Source: Pleomorphomonas sp. JP5 | GTDB lineage: Bacteria > Pseudomonadota > Alphaproteobacteria > Rhizobiales > Pleomorphomonadaceae | Reading direction: 5' to 3' | Assembly: GCF_023721815.1 (NCBI RefSeq) | Contig: NZ_JAMDLI010000001.1 | Location: 1 to 64,000, forward strand | Length of the DNA: 64,000 nucleotides | Shown here: in pieces, positions 26,390 through 35,884 of the stretch | Layout: every line of letters starts with the position of its first letter | Position numbering within the stretch: position 1 is the first letter of the stretch | Notes under the pieces: generated by a model | Told to the model about the DNA's origin: nothing | Databases searched by the model: none | Seen by the model: only the letters and a program-made list of their open reading frames with translations | Made by a program: the position numbers and the translations under genes

Positions 26390-26899
26390 ATGACCCTTAC
26401 GACGACTGTCCAGGACGTGAACGGCCTGGGTGCAAAGGCCTTCATGGCCACCTTCGGCGATGTTGCCGAGCATTCTCCCTGGGTGGCCGAGGCCGCCGAG
26501 GAAATGCGTCCTTTCCAGGATCGCGATGCCATTGTCGCCGCCTTCGAACAAGTGTTGCGCGCTGCCGGCCGCGCCGCCAAGCTCGCGCTGATCAGCGCTC
26601 ATCCCGATCTCGCCACCAAGGCCAAGTCCATTGCCGACGATTCCCGTCGCGAACAGGCCGGTGCCGGGCTCGATGCGTTGTCGCCGCAGGAGTTCGATCG
26701 CTTCGAGGCGCTGAACAAGACCTACAGGGAGCGTTTCGGCTTTCCCTTCATTCTGGCGGTGCGCGGGGCGACCAAGGCTGACATTCTCGCGTCCTTCGAG
26801 GAGCGGCTCGGTAACAGCCCGGAAACGGAATTCGAACGTGCGCTCGACGAGATCGTTCGCATCTTTCGGTTCCGGATCGAAGACCGGGTTGCATCGTGA
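26390..26899 (+). CDS. uraD: 2-oxo-4-hydroxy-4-carboxy-5-ureidoimidazoline decarboxylase
   Basis: 169 aa. OHCU decarboxylase catalyses the last step from urate to S-allantoin. The signature is ALISAHPDLATKAK followed by REQAGAGLDALSPQEFDRFEALNKTYRERFGFPFILAVRG. It overlaps the next gene by 4 nt (GTGA), forming a ureide-degradation unit. Confidence 0.95.
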   Translation: MTLTTTVQDVNGLGAKAFMATFGDVAEHSPWVAEAAEEMRPFQDRDAIVAAFEQVLRAAGRAAKLALISAHPDLATKAKSIADDSRREQAGAGLDALSPQEFDRFEALNKTYRERFGFPFILAVRGATKADILASFEERLGNSPETEFERALDEIVRIFRFRIEDRVAS

Positions 26900-28170
26900 G
26901 GACACCGACTGAGCTCGGCGTTCGCGCCGAGGCGATGCTCGCCGAGCTCGCCGCCTTTAGCGACGACGCGGCCAACCTGACCCGCCTCTATCTCTCGCCC
27001 GCGCATCGCGCTGCGGCCGATCGCGTCGCCGGATGGATGCGGACCGCCGGTCTCGACGTGGGGCTTGATGCGCTTGGTACGGTGCGCGGCCGTCTGAAGC
27101 CGTCTGCGCCGGGAAGGGCAGGCAACCGACGCCTGCTGATCGGCTCGCACATCGACACGGTGGTGAACGCTGGCCGATACGATGGCATGCTGGGCGTGGT
27201 CGCCGGTATCCTCGTAGCCGAGGAGATCAGGGCGCGGGGCATCGAACTGCCGTTCGGCATCGATGTGCTGGCCTTCGGTGACGAGGAGGGCGTCCGGTTT
27301 CCGACGACGCTCGTTTCCAGCTCGGCGGTGGCCGGCTGTCTGGTGCCGTCCGATCTTGACGCGCGGGATGTGGATGGCGTCGCCTTGCGTGACGCTCTTC
27401 TGGCTTTCGGCGGCGATCCCAAAGCGACTCCCACTGCCGCTTACTCCCGCGAGGAAGTGCTCGCCTACCTCGAGGTGCACATCGAGCAGGGGCCGGTGCT
27501 GGAAGCCGAGGGGCTGCCGATCGGCGTCGTGACGTCCATCGCCGGCCAGTCTCGTTTTTCGGTGACCGTCTCGGGCGAGGCGGGGCACGCCGGTACCGTG
27601 CCGATGCTCCTGCGACGCGATGCGCTCGCTGCCAGTGCGGAGATGATGCTGGCCATCGAGGACGTTGCCCGTGCCGGTCAGGCCCATCAGATGGTCGCAA
27701 CCGTCGGACGCTTGGCTGCGAAGCCTGGTGCCGTCAATGTGATCCCGGCCGAGGTGGTCTTCACCCTCGACATTCGTGCCGATGCCGATGGACCACGCCT
27801 GTCCGCCATTGCCGATCTTGATGCGCGCTTTCGGGCCATCGCCAGCCGTCGCGGCGTTTCCGTCGCCATCGACAAGTTCTACGAGAGCCCGACGACGCCC
27901 TGTGCCTTCCATCTCCAGGAAGCCTTCGCCTCCGCCGCGGGCGCTCTCGGGCTCCCGGACCGGCGGCTCGCCTCCGGCGCAGGCCATGACGGCCACGCCA
28001 TGCATCACCTCACGGACGTCGGCATGCTGTTCGTGCGCTGCCGTGGTGGTATAAGTCACAACCCGGCCGAACATGCCGCCGTTGACGACATGGGGCTCGC
28101 CGTGGAAGCCTTGATCAAGGCCATCGAGCGGCTGGGGACAGACGCCGCATCTTCAGGGGATCGGAAATGA
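26896..28170 (+). CDS. allC: Allantoate amidohydrolase / M20 Zn-dependent hydrolase
   Basis: 424 aa. M20 family with two-metal site motifs GSHIDTVVNAGRYDGMLG, DEEGVRFP and HIEQGPVLE, plus a lid domain (GHAGTVPM). The HIEQGP and GRYDG motifs are those of allantoate amidohydrolase and N-carbamoyl-amino-acid hydrolase (AllC/HyuC). Next to uraD the purine-ureide role is the best guess: allantoate to ureidoglycine, CO2 and ammonia. GTG start within the uraD stop. HyuC-type activity on carbamoyl amino acids is the alternative. Confidence 0.82.
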   Translation: MRTPTELGVRAEAMLAELAAFSDDAANLTRLYLSPAHRAAADRVAGWMRTAGLDVGLDALGTVRGRLKPSAPGRAGNRRLLIGSHIDTVVNAGRYDGMLGVVAGILVAEEIRARGIELPFGIDVLAFGDEEGVRFPTTLVSSSAVAGCLVPSDLDARDVDGVALRDALLAFGGDPKATPTAAYSREEVLAYLEVHIEQGPVLEAEGLPIGVVTSIAGQSRFSVTVSGEAGHAGTVPMLLRRDALAASAEMMLAIEDVARAGQAHQMVATVGRLAAKPGAVNVIPAEVVFTLDIRADADGPRLSAIADLDARFRAIASRRGVSVAIDKFYESPTTPCAFHLQEAFASAAGALGLPDRRLASGAGHDGHAMHHLTDVGMLFVRCRGGISHNPAEHAAVDDMGLAVEALIKAIERLGTDAASSGDRK

Positions 28171-29381
28171 AAGCCATCATCGAAGCCGCCTTCACTGCCG
28201 AGGTCGACTTCCTGAAAGCGCTGGTGAGAGTGCCGAGCGACAATCCGCCCGGCGACTGCGCGCCGATCGCCGAGACGGCAGCCGAGCGGCTCGAAGCCCT
28301 CGGCTTTCGGGTCGAGCGCCATCCGGTGCCAGAACCCTTCGTTCGCCAGAACGGCATGCGCTCGGTGACAAATCTGATTGTCCGCCATGTCTTCGGAGAG
28401 GGGAAGGGGCCGGTTATCGCCCTCAATGCCCACGGTGACGTGGTGCCCCCGGGCTCGGGATGGACGATGCAGCCGTATGGGGCGGAAGAAAAGGGCGGTG
28501 CGATCTATGGTCGCGGGGCCGCCGTGTCAAAGTCGGATTTCGCAACCTACGCCTTCGCGTTGAAGGCACTGATCGCGTCCGGTCTGTCCCTCGACGGTAC
28601 GGTGGAACTGCACCTCACCTTCGACGAGGAGGCCGGTGGCTTCGTCGGCCCGGCATTCCTGATCGAGCAGGGCCTGTCGAAGCCCGATTACGCGATCTCC
28701 GCCGGTTTTTCCTATGCCATCACCACCGCCCATAACGGCGTGCTGCACATGGAGGTCATCATCCGTGGGCGGCAGGCTCACGCGGCCATGCCGGAGACCG
28801 GCGTCGATGCACTGGAACACGCCGTTCCGATCCTGCAGGCGCTTTATGATGAGCGGCATCGCCTTGGCGCCACCGTGTCGGCGCAGAAGGGCATTGGCTC
28901 GCCCAAGCTGACCGTCGGCTTGATCTCGGGTGGTATCAACACCAACGTCGTTCCCGATCGCGTGGCGCTGCGTATCGATCGGCGCCTCATTCCGGAGGAG
29001 ATCGGAACCGAGGTCGAGAAGAATCTTGTCTCGCTGATCGAGGCGGCGGCGCCCAAGATCGATGGCCTTGAGGTTGAGTGCAGGCGCATCATGCTGGCCG
29101 AACCCTTGCGCGAGCTGCCCGGCGCCGATCGGCTCGTGGCTTCCATTTCGGCGCATGCCGAGCAAGTGCTCGGCGTTCCCGTCGAACCGACCGGCGTGCC
29201 GCTCTACACCGACGCCCGTCACTATTCGGCGGCCGGCATTCCGACCGTTCTCTACGGCGCCGGTCCGCGCTCCATTCTGGAGGCGAACGCCCACGCTGCC
29301 GACGAGCACGTCCAGCTTTCGGATCTCAAGGCGGCTACCGAGGTGATTGCCCTGACGCTGAAAGACCTCCTCACGTCGTGA
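28167..29381 (+). CDS. M20 family metallopeptidase (ArgE/DapE type)
   Basis: 404 aa. Zn-site motifs ALNAHGDVVPPG, DEEAGGFVG and the dimerisation domain (RQAHAAMPETGVDALEH) place it in the ArgE/DapE/ACY1 group. It overlaps allC by 4 nt (ATGA), so it is the third gene of the ureide unit; the same gene order is common in related genomes, but its substrate is not established. It may act on a ureido or N-acyl intermediate. A hairpin containing its stop codon ends the unit. Confidence 0.8.
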   Translation: MKAIIEAAFTAEVDFLKALVRVPSDNPPGDCAPIAETAAERLEALGFRVERHPVPEPFVRQNGMRSVTNLIVRHVFGEGKGPVIALNAHGDVVPPGSGWTMQPYGAEEKGGAIYGRGAAVSKSDFATYAFALKALIASGLSLDGTVELHLTFDEEAGGFVGPAFLIEQGLSKPDYAISAGFSYAITTAHNGVLHMEVIIRGRQAHAAMPETGVDALEHAVPILQALYDERHRLGATVSAQKGIGSPKLTVGLISGGINTNVVPDRVALRIDRRLIPEEIGTEVEKNLVSLIEAAAPKIDGLEVECRRIMLAEPLRELPGADRLVASISAHAEQVLGVPVEPTGVPLYTDARHYSAAGIPTVLYGAGPRSILEANAHAADEHVQLSDLKAATEVIALTLKDLLTS

Positions 29382-29386
29382 GGAGG
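29366..29386. terminator. Bidirectional hairpin between convergent genes
   Basis: Perfect 9-bp stem CCTCCTCAC/GTGAGGAGG with a GTC loop. It includes the stop codon of the M20 gene and lies 4 bp from the stop of convergent rimO. No T tracts. Confidence 0.5.
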
Positions 29387-29390
29387 GCGA

Positions 29391-30725
29391 TCAGCCCACC
29401 GTTCCCCAGAGATCATAGGCGTCGGCGCGCTCGATCTTGGCCGTGACGATGTCGCCGACGCGCATCGGGCGGCGACTGGTCAGGTGAACGGAGCCGTCGA
29501 TCTCCGGCGCGTCCCACTTTGAGCGCCCCTTGGCGACAGTGCCGTTCGCCTCGTCGATGATGACGGGGATGCGCTTGCCGACACGACGCTGCAACAGCTT
29601 GGCCGAAATGCCCTGCTGATGGGCCATGAAGCGGTGCCAACGGCGTTCCTGCTCCTCCGGCGGCACCAATGGCAAGCCGAGGTCGTTGGCGGCCGCGCCT
29701 TGAACGGGTTCGTATTTGAAGCAGCCGACCCGCTCCAGCTTCACCTCCGACAGCCAGTTGAGCAGCATCTCGAAATCTTCCTCCGTCTCGCCGGGGAAGC
29801 CGACGATGAAGGTGGAGCGGATGGCAAGGTCCGGGCAGATCTCGCGCCACTTGGCGATGCGCTCGGCCGTCTTCTCCTGGTGTGCCGGCCGGCGCATGGC
29901 GCGAAGCACCTTAGGCGAGGCGTGCTGGAAAGGAATGTCGAGATAGGGCAGCACCTTGCCGTCGGCCATCAGCGAGATGACCTCGTCGACATGCGGGTAG
30001 GGATAGACATAGTGCAAGCGCACCCAGATGCCGAACTCGGAGAGTGCATCGGCCAGATCGTAGAAGCGCGCACGAATCTCCCGATCCTTCCAGATGCCGG
30101 ACTGGTACTTGATGTCGACGCCGTAAGCTGAGGTGTCCTGCGATATGACCAGCAGCTCCTTGACGCCGGCGTTGGCCAGCTTCTCCGCTTCCTTCAGCAC
30201 GTCGACGATCGGCCGCGACACGAGGTCGCCGCGCAGCTTCGGGATGATGCAGAAGCTGCAGCGGTTGTGGCAGCCCTCGGAGATCTTCAGGTAGGCGTAG
30301 TGGCGCGGCGTGAGCTTGACGCCCTGCGGCGGCACCAGATCGAGGAAGGGGTCGTGTGCCGGTGGAATGGCCTCGTGGACGGCGCTCATCACGCTTTCAT
30401 AGGCCTGGGGGCCGGTGATGGCGAGAACGCCGGGGAAGGCCTCGCGGATCTGCTCGGGCTCAGCCCCCATGCAACCGGTGACGATGACCTTGCCATTTTC
30501 GGACATCGCCTTGCCGATGGCGTCGAGGCTTTCGGCCTTGGCGCTGTCGAGGAAGCCGCAGGTGTTGACGATGACGACGTCGGCCCCGTCGTGACGGCGG
30601 GCAATTTCGTAGCCCTCCGATCTCAGGTGCGTCACGATCCGTTCGCTGTCGACCAGTGCCTTCGGGCAGCCGAGGCTGACGAAGGAGATCTTCGGAGCGA
30701 TGTCGGAGCGGGTGTCGGTGGTCAT
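29391..30725 (-). CDS. rimO: Ribosomal protein S12 methylthiotransferase RimO
   Basis: 444 aa radical-SAM enzyme that methylthiolates the conserved aspartate of ribosomal protein S12. N-terminal UPF0004 domain ([13 protein letters not shown]), radical-SAM cluster cysteines in [12 protein letters not shown], and a C-terminal TRAM domain (about 380-444). The [11 protein letters not shown] variant and TRAM sequence fit RimO rather than MiaB. Stand-alone gene on the minus strand. Confidence 0.95.
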   Translation of the reverse strand: MTTDTRSDIAPKISFVSLGCPKALVDSERIVTHLRSEGYEIARRHDGADVVIVNTCGFLDSAKAESLDAIGKAMSENGKVIVTGCMGAEPEQIREAFPGVLAITGPQAYESVMSAVHEAIPPAHDPFLDLVPPQGVKLTPRHYAYLKISEGCHNRCSFCIIPKLRGDLVSRPIVDVLKEAEKLANAGVKELLVISQDTSAYGVDIKYQSGIWKDREIRARFYDLADALSEFGIWVRLHYVYPYPHVDEVISLMADGKVLPYLDIPFQHASPKVLRAMRRPAHQEKTAERIAKWREICPDLAIRSTFIVGFPGETEEDFEMLLNWLSEVKLERVGCFKYEPVQGAAANDLGLPLVPPEEQERRWHRFMAHQQGISAKLLQRRVGKRIPVIIDEANGTVAKGRSKWDAPEIDGSVHLTSRRPMRVGDIVTAKIERADAYDLWGTVG

Positions 30726-30938
30726 TTGCGGCGAATTCCTGAGCTTTTGAGGCCGAGATGCATGGAGAGCTTTTGCTGTTCCGTCAAGATGGATGACTGA
30801 GAAATCGCCGGAACTGAGCGGCCCCGATGGTAACGTTGACCTTCACGTGACGATCACCTTTTACGGAGCACCAAAAAGGAAATCGCAATGACTTTGCGGC
30901 TAGTGTATGATCCAGACAATAACGATTATCGAGGCTTC

Positions 30939-31325
30939 ATGCGCTTCCCGACGTCCCGTTCTTCATGGCCCCTCGCGACCGTGACCGCCGTCCTTGCCGT
31001 GCTCACCCTAGGGGGATGTGCGAGCGGACCGTCCGATTTTCTCTCGGTGGCCTCCAGCGAGCCCAAGGCAGAGAAGCCTCTCGTTCGCGATGCAGACCAG
31101 CAGGCGGCGTTAGCTGCGGCTCTCGAGGCCCAAAGCCGTGGTTATCGGATGCCCTCCGACAACACATCCACCGTGATGGCTCTTTCGGTTGCGCGCCAGC
31201 AACAGAACGAAGAGGCGCAGGCGCTCATTCAGGAAACCGAATCCGCGTTCCAGCCTGTTGAAGCGCCGATCTGTGATCCCTATTCCGTCGATCCGGCGAC
31301 TGCTTGCCCGGCCAAGCTTCCCTGA
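30939..31325 (+). CDS. Putative lipoprotein of unknown function
   Basis: 128 aa. Signal MRFPTSRSSWPLATVTAVLAVLT with lipobox LGG-Cys27, then a short hydrophilic chain with a Gln/Ala-rich helix (ALSVARQQQNEEAQALIQE) and two cysteines near the end. An in-frame ATG at 30888 has a better ribosome site (AAGGA, 7-nt spacing), but codons 30888-30938 are AT-rich at third positions and would make the signal's N-region far too long, so 30939 is preferred. No family recognised. Confidence 0.65.
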   Translation: MRFPTSRSSWPLATVTAVLAVLTLGGCASGPSDFLSVASSEPKAEKPLVRDADQQAALAAALEAQSRGYRMPSDNTSTVMALSVARQQQNEEAQALIQETESAFQPVEAPICDPYSVDPATACPAKLP

Positions 31326-31355
31326 GAACACGCGAGATCGGTCACCAGACCGGCC

Positions 31356-32198
31356 TTAATGCATGGAGAGCTGCTGCCCCAGGTAAAACGCCGGCAGGCA
31401 CTTCAAGCCAGACGATTCGGCTTTGCCACACCGCTCCGCCGCCTCGGCGGCGTTGCGGAACGGACCGGCGATCAGCAGCAGTTCGGTCCGACCGCCACGG
31501 TCGCGGATGGTGGCCAGGCCATCCAATCCTTCAAACAATGCAGGATATTGCCTCACCAGATCCGACCATGCGGTCTTGAGCGTGGTGAGGTCGCTATAGG
31601 CGCCGAGCTCCATGCCAAACTGGGTGTAGGCCGCTTCGCGCTGAGAACTGCTGTCGGGCGGCACAAGGTCGTCGAAGTTTCGCGTCGATGATGGCAGGCC
31701 GTTTGTCGTACCGAGCATGGGCGCCGAGGGGGCGCCGATGCTGCCGGTCATTTCCGAGAACCGTCCTTCGATCTTGCCGAGTCGTTCCGACAGGGCATCG
31801 ATCTGGCCGCGCAAAAGCTCGGTGGTCTGCCGAAGCGCTGCGTTCTCGATCCGCACCTTCGCAAGCTCGGTGGCAACGTCGGCATCTTGGGTCTGAGCGC
31901 CAACCATGTCGCTGCGCCCGCTCGATGTAGTTGCAACCGAACTTGGCTCCGACGCAGGGGTGCCGCGCAAAAGGGTTGCTCCACCTCCGGAGGCGACGGG
32001 ACGTGATGGCGGGATAGACGCTTCGCGCGCCGGATTGCCATAGACAAGGGCAACAACGGCAAACACCACCGCCAACGCCGCGATGGCGAACCACACCGAC
32101 AACGCAAAGGAGCCGGAACCGGGAACCCCGTTTCCGCCGCCATATCTGTCGTCACGCTCGCCGTTCACGAGAATACCCCAAACGCCGAAAGGCCGCAT
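31356..32198 (-). CDS. Membrane-anchored protein with coiled coil, probably SPOR-like C-terminus
   Basis: 280 aa, no assigned function. One transmembrane segment (LSVWFAIAALAVVFAVVALVYG), a Ser/Pro/Gly linker, a coiled coil (VRIENAALRQTTELLRGQI to LGKIEGRFSEM), and a C-terminal part (about 190-275: AYTQFGMELGAYSDLTTLKTAWSDL ... LLLIAGPF) that has the layout of a SPOR peptidoglycan-binding repeat. Start uncertain: ATG 32198 or GTG 32168; the frame opens at 32240 but that stretch looks non-coding. Confidence 0.65.
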   Translation of the reverse strand: MRPFGVWGILVNGERDDRYGGGNGVPGSGSFALSVWFAIAALAVVFAVVALVYGNPAREASIPPSRPVASGGGATLLRGTPASEPSSVATTSSGRSDMVGAQTQDADVATELAKVRIENAALRQTTELLRGQIDALSERLGKIEGRFSEMTGSIGAPSAPMLGTTNGLPSSTRNFDDLVPPDSSSQREAAYTQFGMELGAYSDLTTLKTAWSDLVRQYPALFEGLDGLATIRDRGGRTELLLIAGPFRNAAEAAERCGKAESSGLKCLPAFYLGQQLSMH

Positions 32199-32414
32199 TT
32201 CGGCCAGTCTCTTCCATAAAGGATTAGGAAGCCGATTCACTCAAGGACAATGAGTCGCTGCCGACGTCTGTTGTCGTGCTTACCCACGAGTGTTTCACGA
32301 TAACGTCATTGGCGGCGCGGCAAGGCATGCTCCGTGGACGCAAAACTTCACTTGTTCCCGACGCATGGGCAATATGAAGTGGTGACTGGACGATGAATCG
32401 GAAGGACACTCGGC

Positions 32415-33131
32415 GTGACGAGACTTAGGAACTATTTCCTGACCGGGTTGCTGGTGGCTGGGCCGGCCGGCATCACCATTTATATCACCTGGTCGATGGT
32501 GTCGTGGATCGACAGCTGGGTGAAGCCCTATTTGCCGCTCGCCTACAATCCCGACACGTATCTGCCCTTCCGTGTTCCGGGCTATGGCCTGGTGGTCGCC
32601 ATCATCGTCATCACGCTCATCGGTTTCCTGACGGCCAACATCGTCGGCGCGTCGATCTTCTCCTTTTCCGAAGAGTTGGTCGAGCGCATGCCGCTGGTGC
32701 GCAATCTCTACAAAGGGCTGAAGCAGATCTTCTCGTCGGTGCTGGCCGACAAGGGCAATGCCTTCAAGCAGGCGGCGCTGGTGCGTTTTCCCAACGCCGG
32801 CATGTGGACGATAGGCTTCGTCGCCGGTGCAACGCGTGGCGAGGTGGCGGATCGGCTGGAGGGCGGCCATGACATGCTGACCGTCTACGTACCGACAACC
32901 CCCAACCCGACCGGCGGCTATCTCGTCTTCATTCCGCGTGAGGACGTCGTCATTCTCGACATGACGGTCGAGGACGCTGCCAAGTTCGTCATCTCCTTCG
33001 GCCTCGTCACGGCGCAGTCGGCGGATGCGGCCGAGAGCCTCATCCGCGCGCTGTCAAAGGGCAGTTCGCGTCAGTCGGTAACCACCGAGGCGTCTGAGCG
33101 GCCGCCCCACTCGGTCCAGGAGCCGTCGTAA
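32415..33131 (+). CDS. DUF502 family membrane protein
   Basis: 238 aa. Two transmembrane segments near the start (YFLTGLLVAGPAGITIYITW; VVAIIVITLIGFLTANIVG), then the conserved DUF502 core ELVERMPLVRNLYKGLKQI, AALVRFP, GMWTIGFVAG and VYVPTTPNPTGGYLVFIPRE. Function unknown. GTG start with GGAAGGA upstream. Its last 61 nt overlap the 3' end of sseA on the opposite strand. Confidence 0.9.
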   Translation: MTRLRNYFLTGLLVAGPAGITIYITWSMVSWIDSWVKPYLPLAYNPDTYLPFRVPGYGLVVAIIVITLIGFLTANIVGASIFSFSEELVERMPLVRNLYKGLKQIFSSVLADKGNAFKQAALVRFPNAGMWTIGFVAGATRGEVADRLEGGHDMLTVYVPTTPNPTGGYLVFIPREDVVILDMTVEDAAKFVISFGLVTAQSADAAESLIRALSKGSSRQSVTTEASERPPHSVQEPS

Positions 33132-33919
33132 ACGGCGACATCAGGGGCCCCGACGACATCCAGTGCAAGTGCCAGAATGGCCGCCGTAACTCCCGAGCCG
33201 CAACTGGTGATGATGGGTTTCCCGGTGTCGATGCCACGTGAAGCGAAAACCGCCCGCAGGTCGGATGCGGATTTCATGCGCTCGCCATCGATGACGTCGC
33301 CAAATGGGAGGTTGATTGCGCCCGGCATGTGTCCGGAACGAAGACCGGCACGGGGCTCTGCCTCCTGGCCTTGGAAGCGACCGGCGGAGCGCGCATCCAG
33401 AATCTGTATCGGACTGCCGAGCGCCGCCTTGACGTCTTCGAAGTCTCGCACCAAGGACGGATTGAAGGACGGGTTGAACGTCTTGGGCTCTATGCTCGCC
33501 GGCTCGCCTTCCTCCAGCGGAAGGTGTCCGGAGGTCCACGCAGGCAGGCCACCATCGAGTATCACGACGTCCCGGGCCCCCATCACGCGAAATGTCCACC
33601 AAACGCGCGCGGCCGAGCGCAGGCCGTAGCTGTCGTAAATGACGATCGTCTGCTTGTCGCTGATGCCAAGGGCGCCCATGGTCGCCGCAAAAGCTTCCGG
33701 CGACGGCAGCATGTGCGGCAAGGACGACGCTGTGTCTGCGATGGCATCGACATCGAAGAACACGGCGCGCGGAATGTGCCCGGCGAGGTACTCGGCCCAG
33801 CCACTGCGAGCCGTTGCCGGCATGTGCCAGGAACCGTCGACAATGGCCACGCTGGGGTCGTCGAGATGACGAGAGAGCCAGTCGGCAGTGACAAAGTGCG
33901 GGTCCGGATGTACGGGCAT
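33071..33919 (-). CDS. sseA: 3-Mercaptopyruvate sulfurtransferase
   Basis: 282 aa with two rhodanese domains. The active-site loop is Cys240-Gly-Ser-Gly-Val-Thr-Ala, diagnostic for mercaptopyruvate over thiosulfate as sulfur donor. Start ATG 33919 has a GAGGAG site; the frame is open much further but that overlaps alaX. Third gene of a cysteine-related unit (cysK-alaX-sseA): it breaks down cysteine-derived mercaptopyruvate and delivers persulfide sulfur. Convergent 61-nt overlap with the DUF502 gene. Confidence 0.92.
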   Translation of the reverse strand: MPVHPDPHFVTADWLSRHLDDPSVAIVDGSWHMPATARSGWAEYLAGHIPRAVFFDVDAIADTASSLPHMLPSPEAFAATMGALGISDKQTIVIYDSYGLRSAARVWWTFRVMGARDVVILDGGLPAWTSGHLPLEEGEPASIEPKTFNPSFNPSLVRDFEDVKAALGSPIQILDARSAGRFQGQEAEPRAGLRSGHMPGAINLPFGDVIDGERMKSASDLRAVFASRGIDTGKPIITSCGSGVTAAILALALDVVGAPDVAVYDGSWTEWGGRSDASVVTD

Positions 33920-33947
33920 GACGCGGCTCCTCGTTGATGGTGGCGAA

Positions 33948-34685
33948 CTAGGCGTTGTTGGCCGTTGGGCTGAACCGCAAACGGACGCGGCGGTTGATCC
34001 GGCCTTTGTTCTCGATCTTGGCGATCTGCATCTCGCCGATCTCGCCCGTCGACTTGACATGGGTTCCGCCGCAGGGCTGAAGGTCGATGTCGGTTCCAAT
34101 GCGGACGAGGCGCACCCGGCCGGCACCCGTCGGCGGCTTGACCTTCATCGTCTTGACGAGGGCTGGATTCTTGGCCAGCTCCGCGTCGGTTATCCACTCG
34201 GTTGTAACGGCGTGGTCGGCGCGGATCAGCGCGTTGAGGGCGTCGGTGGCCGAGGTCTTGTCGACCGTTTCCCCTTCGGGAAGGTCAAAATCGAGCCGGC
34301 CTTCCTCCGCGCCCACTTGGCCTCCGGTGACGGGATAGGGGAGTACCACCGAAAGAAGATGCATCGCCGTATGCATCCTCATCAGGGCGTGGCGGCGTGC
34401 CCAATCAAGGCGCTGAATGATCGTCTGCCCGAGTTGCGGTAATTCCTGGTCAGCCTCCGGAACAAGGATAATCGATGATCGATCAGTGTTATATACGGAG
34501 TTTTTGATGTTTGTTCTGAACCCGGTACCCCATTCGATCGATCCACGGTCGCCCGGCTGGCCGCCGCCCTGCGGGTAGAAGATCGCGCGGTCGACGTAGA
34601 GGCCTCCATCCGTGCCGACGGCGGTCACCGTCGCCTCGGCGAGCTCAAGATAGGGGTTTTCGAGGTAGAGTGCCTCGGTCATCAT
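33948..34685 (-). CDS. alaX: Alanyl-tRNA editing protein AlaX
   Basis: 245 aa stand-alone editing domain homologous to the AlaRS editing and threonyl/alanyl SAD domain; it deacylates Ser or Gly from tRNA-Ala. Zinc ligands are in RMHTAMHLL (HxxxH) and QPCGGTH (CxxxH). N-terminal beta-barrel with IFYPQGGGQPGD. Length suggests AlaX-M. GGAGG lies just before the two tandem ATGs at 34685 and 34682; either could be used. It lies between cysK and sseA. Confidence 0.9.
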   Translation of the reverse strand: MMTEALYLENPYLELAEATVTAVGTDGGLYVDRAIFYPQGGGQPGDRGSIEWGTGFRTNIKNSVYNTDRSSIILVPEADQELPQLGQTIIQRLDWARRHALMRMHTAMHLLSVVLPYPVTGGQVGAEEGRLDFDLPEGETVDKTSATDALNALIRADHAVTTEWITDAELAKNPALVKTMKVKPPTGAGRVRLVRIGTDIDLQPCGGTHVKSTGEIGEMQIAKIENKGRINRRVRLRFSPTANNA

Positions 34686-34695
34686 TTTTCCTCCG

Positions 34696-35727
34696 TCACG
34701 CCGCCTCAAACGGTGGCCTGAACTTCCTTGGAGCGTCGAGCCACTTTGGCACCGGCAGTTGCTTGCTCCTCAAAAACGCAGGGTTGTATAGCTTCGATGC
34801 GTAACGAGCGCCACCGTCGCAAAGCATGGTGACGATGATGTGTCCCGGACCGAGCTCTCGGGCAAGAGCGATGGCTCCCGCGACGTTGACGCCCGATGAG
34901 CCGCCAAGGCAGAGTCCTTCGTGCTCAACGAGATCGAACAGAATGGCCAGCGCCGTCTCGTCCGAGACTCGATATGAAAAATCGACGGGGGCGCCTTCGA
35001 GATTGGCGGTGATCCGGCCCTGGCCGATTCCCTCGGTGATTGAAGCCCCCTCGGCCTTGAGCTCGCCGCTTGTGTACCAGGAATGCAGGGCGGCGCCATA
35101 CGGATCGGCGAGGCCGATCTTCACGTCGGGTTTGCGCTCCTTGAGGCCGATCCCCACGCCTGCCAGAGTGCCGCCCGAGCCCACCGCGCAGATGAATCCG
35201 TCCACCTTGCCGTCGGTTTGCTCAAGGATCTCGCGTGCCGTGGTCTCGATGTGAGCCTGCCGGTTGGCGACATTGTCAAACTGATTGGCCCATATCGCGC
35301 CGTGCGGTTCGGTCTTGGCGAGCTGCTCGGCGAGGCGGCCGGAAAGCTTCACGTAATTGTTGGGATTGCGGTAGGGGACGGCTGGAACCTCGACCAGCTC
35401 GGCCCCCACCATACGAAGATAATCCTTCTTCTCTTGCGATTGCGTCTCGGGAATGACGATCACCGTCTTGAGGCCCAGCGCGCTGCCGACCAACGCCAGG
35501 CCAATACCGGTATTGCCCGCCGTACCTTCCACGACGGTGCCGCCCGGTTGCAGGCGCCCGGACTTCAAGGCGTCGCGAATGATGTAGAGGGCAGCTCGGT
35601 CTTTCACCGACTGGCCCGGATTCATGAACTCCGCCTTGCCAAGAATCTCGCAGCCCGTCATTTCGGAGGCGCGGCGAAGACGAATGAGCGGCGTGTTGCC
35701 GATGGCGTCGAGAATACTATCGGTCAC
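34696..35727 (-). CDS. cysK: PLP-dependent cysteine synthase
   Basis: 343 aa fold-type II PLP enzyme. PLP lysine Lys41 in NPGQSVKDRAAL; the phosphate/substrate loop reads EGTAGNTGIG (Ala in place of the usual Ser in TSGNTG), as in a distinct alphaproteobacterial subgroup; GSGGTLAGVG binds PLP phosphate. It converts O-acetylserine and sulfide to cysteine; a cystathionine-beta-synthase-like activity is the alternative. GTG 35727 (VTDSILDAIGNTP) with GGAG at 8 nt is the likely start, since family members begin there. The stop is 10 bp before alaX. Confidence 0.85.
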   Translation of the reverse strand: MTDSILDAIGNTPLIRLRRASEMTGCEILGKAEFMNPGQSVKDRAALYIIRDALKSGRLQPGGTVVEGTAGNTGIGLALVGSALGLKTVIVIPETQSQEKKDYLRMVGAELVEVPAVPYRNPNNYVKLSGRLAEQLAKTEPHGAIWANQFDNVANRQAHIETTAREILEQTDGKVDGFICAVGSGGTLAGVGIGLKERKPDVKIGLADPYGAALHSWYTSGELKAEGASITEGIGQGRITANLEGAPVDFSYRVSDETALAILFDLVEHEGLCLGGSSGVNVAGAIALARELGPGHIIVTMLCDGGARYASKLYNPAFLRSKQLPVPKWLDAPRKFRPPFEAA

Positions 35728-35884
35728 TGGGCGTCTCCATGGGGCTGTCATCCGGAGCTCGGCGGCCAAACTGTGTAACCGCCCTGAGAAGCAGGCATTT
35801 CAGGCAAGGCGGACATAAGGCGAAAGCCTAGCCGACAACGCCCCGATGCGTCGGTCCTTGCTCCAAGCTTGCTTGTGGGGCTCT

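Noticed and set aside
30888-30938. Upstream ATG with good ribosome site for the lipoprotein at 30939
   Set aside because: Codons are AT-rich at position 3 and would give a 43-residue lipoprotein signal with an acidic N-region; kept only as an alternative start.
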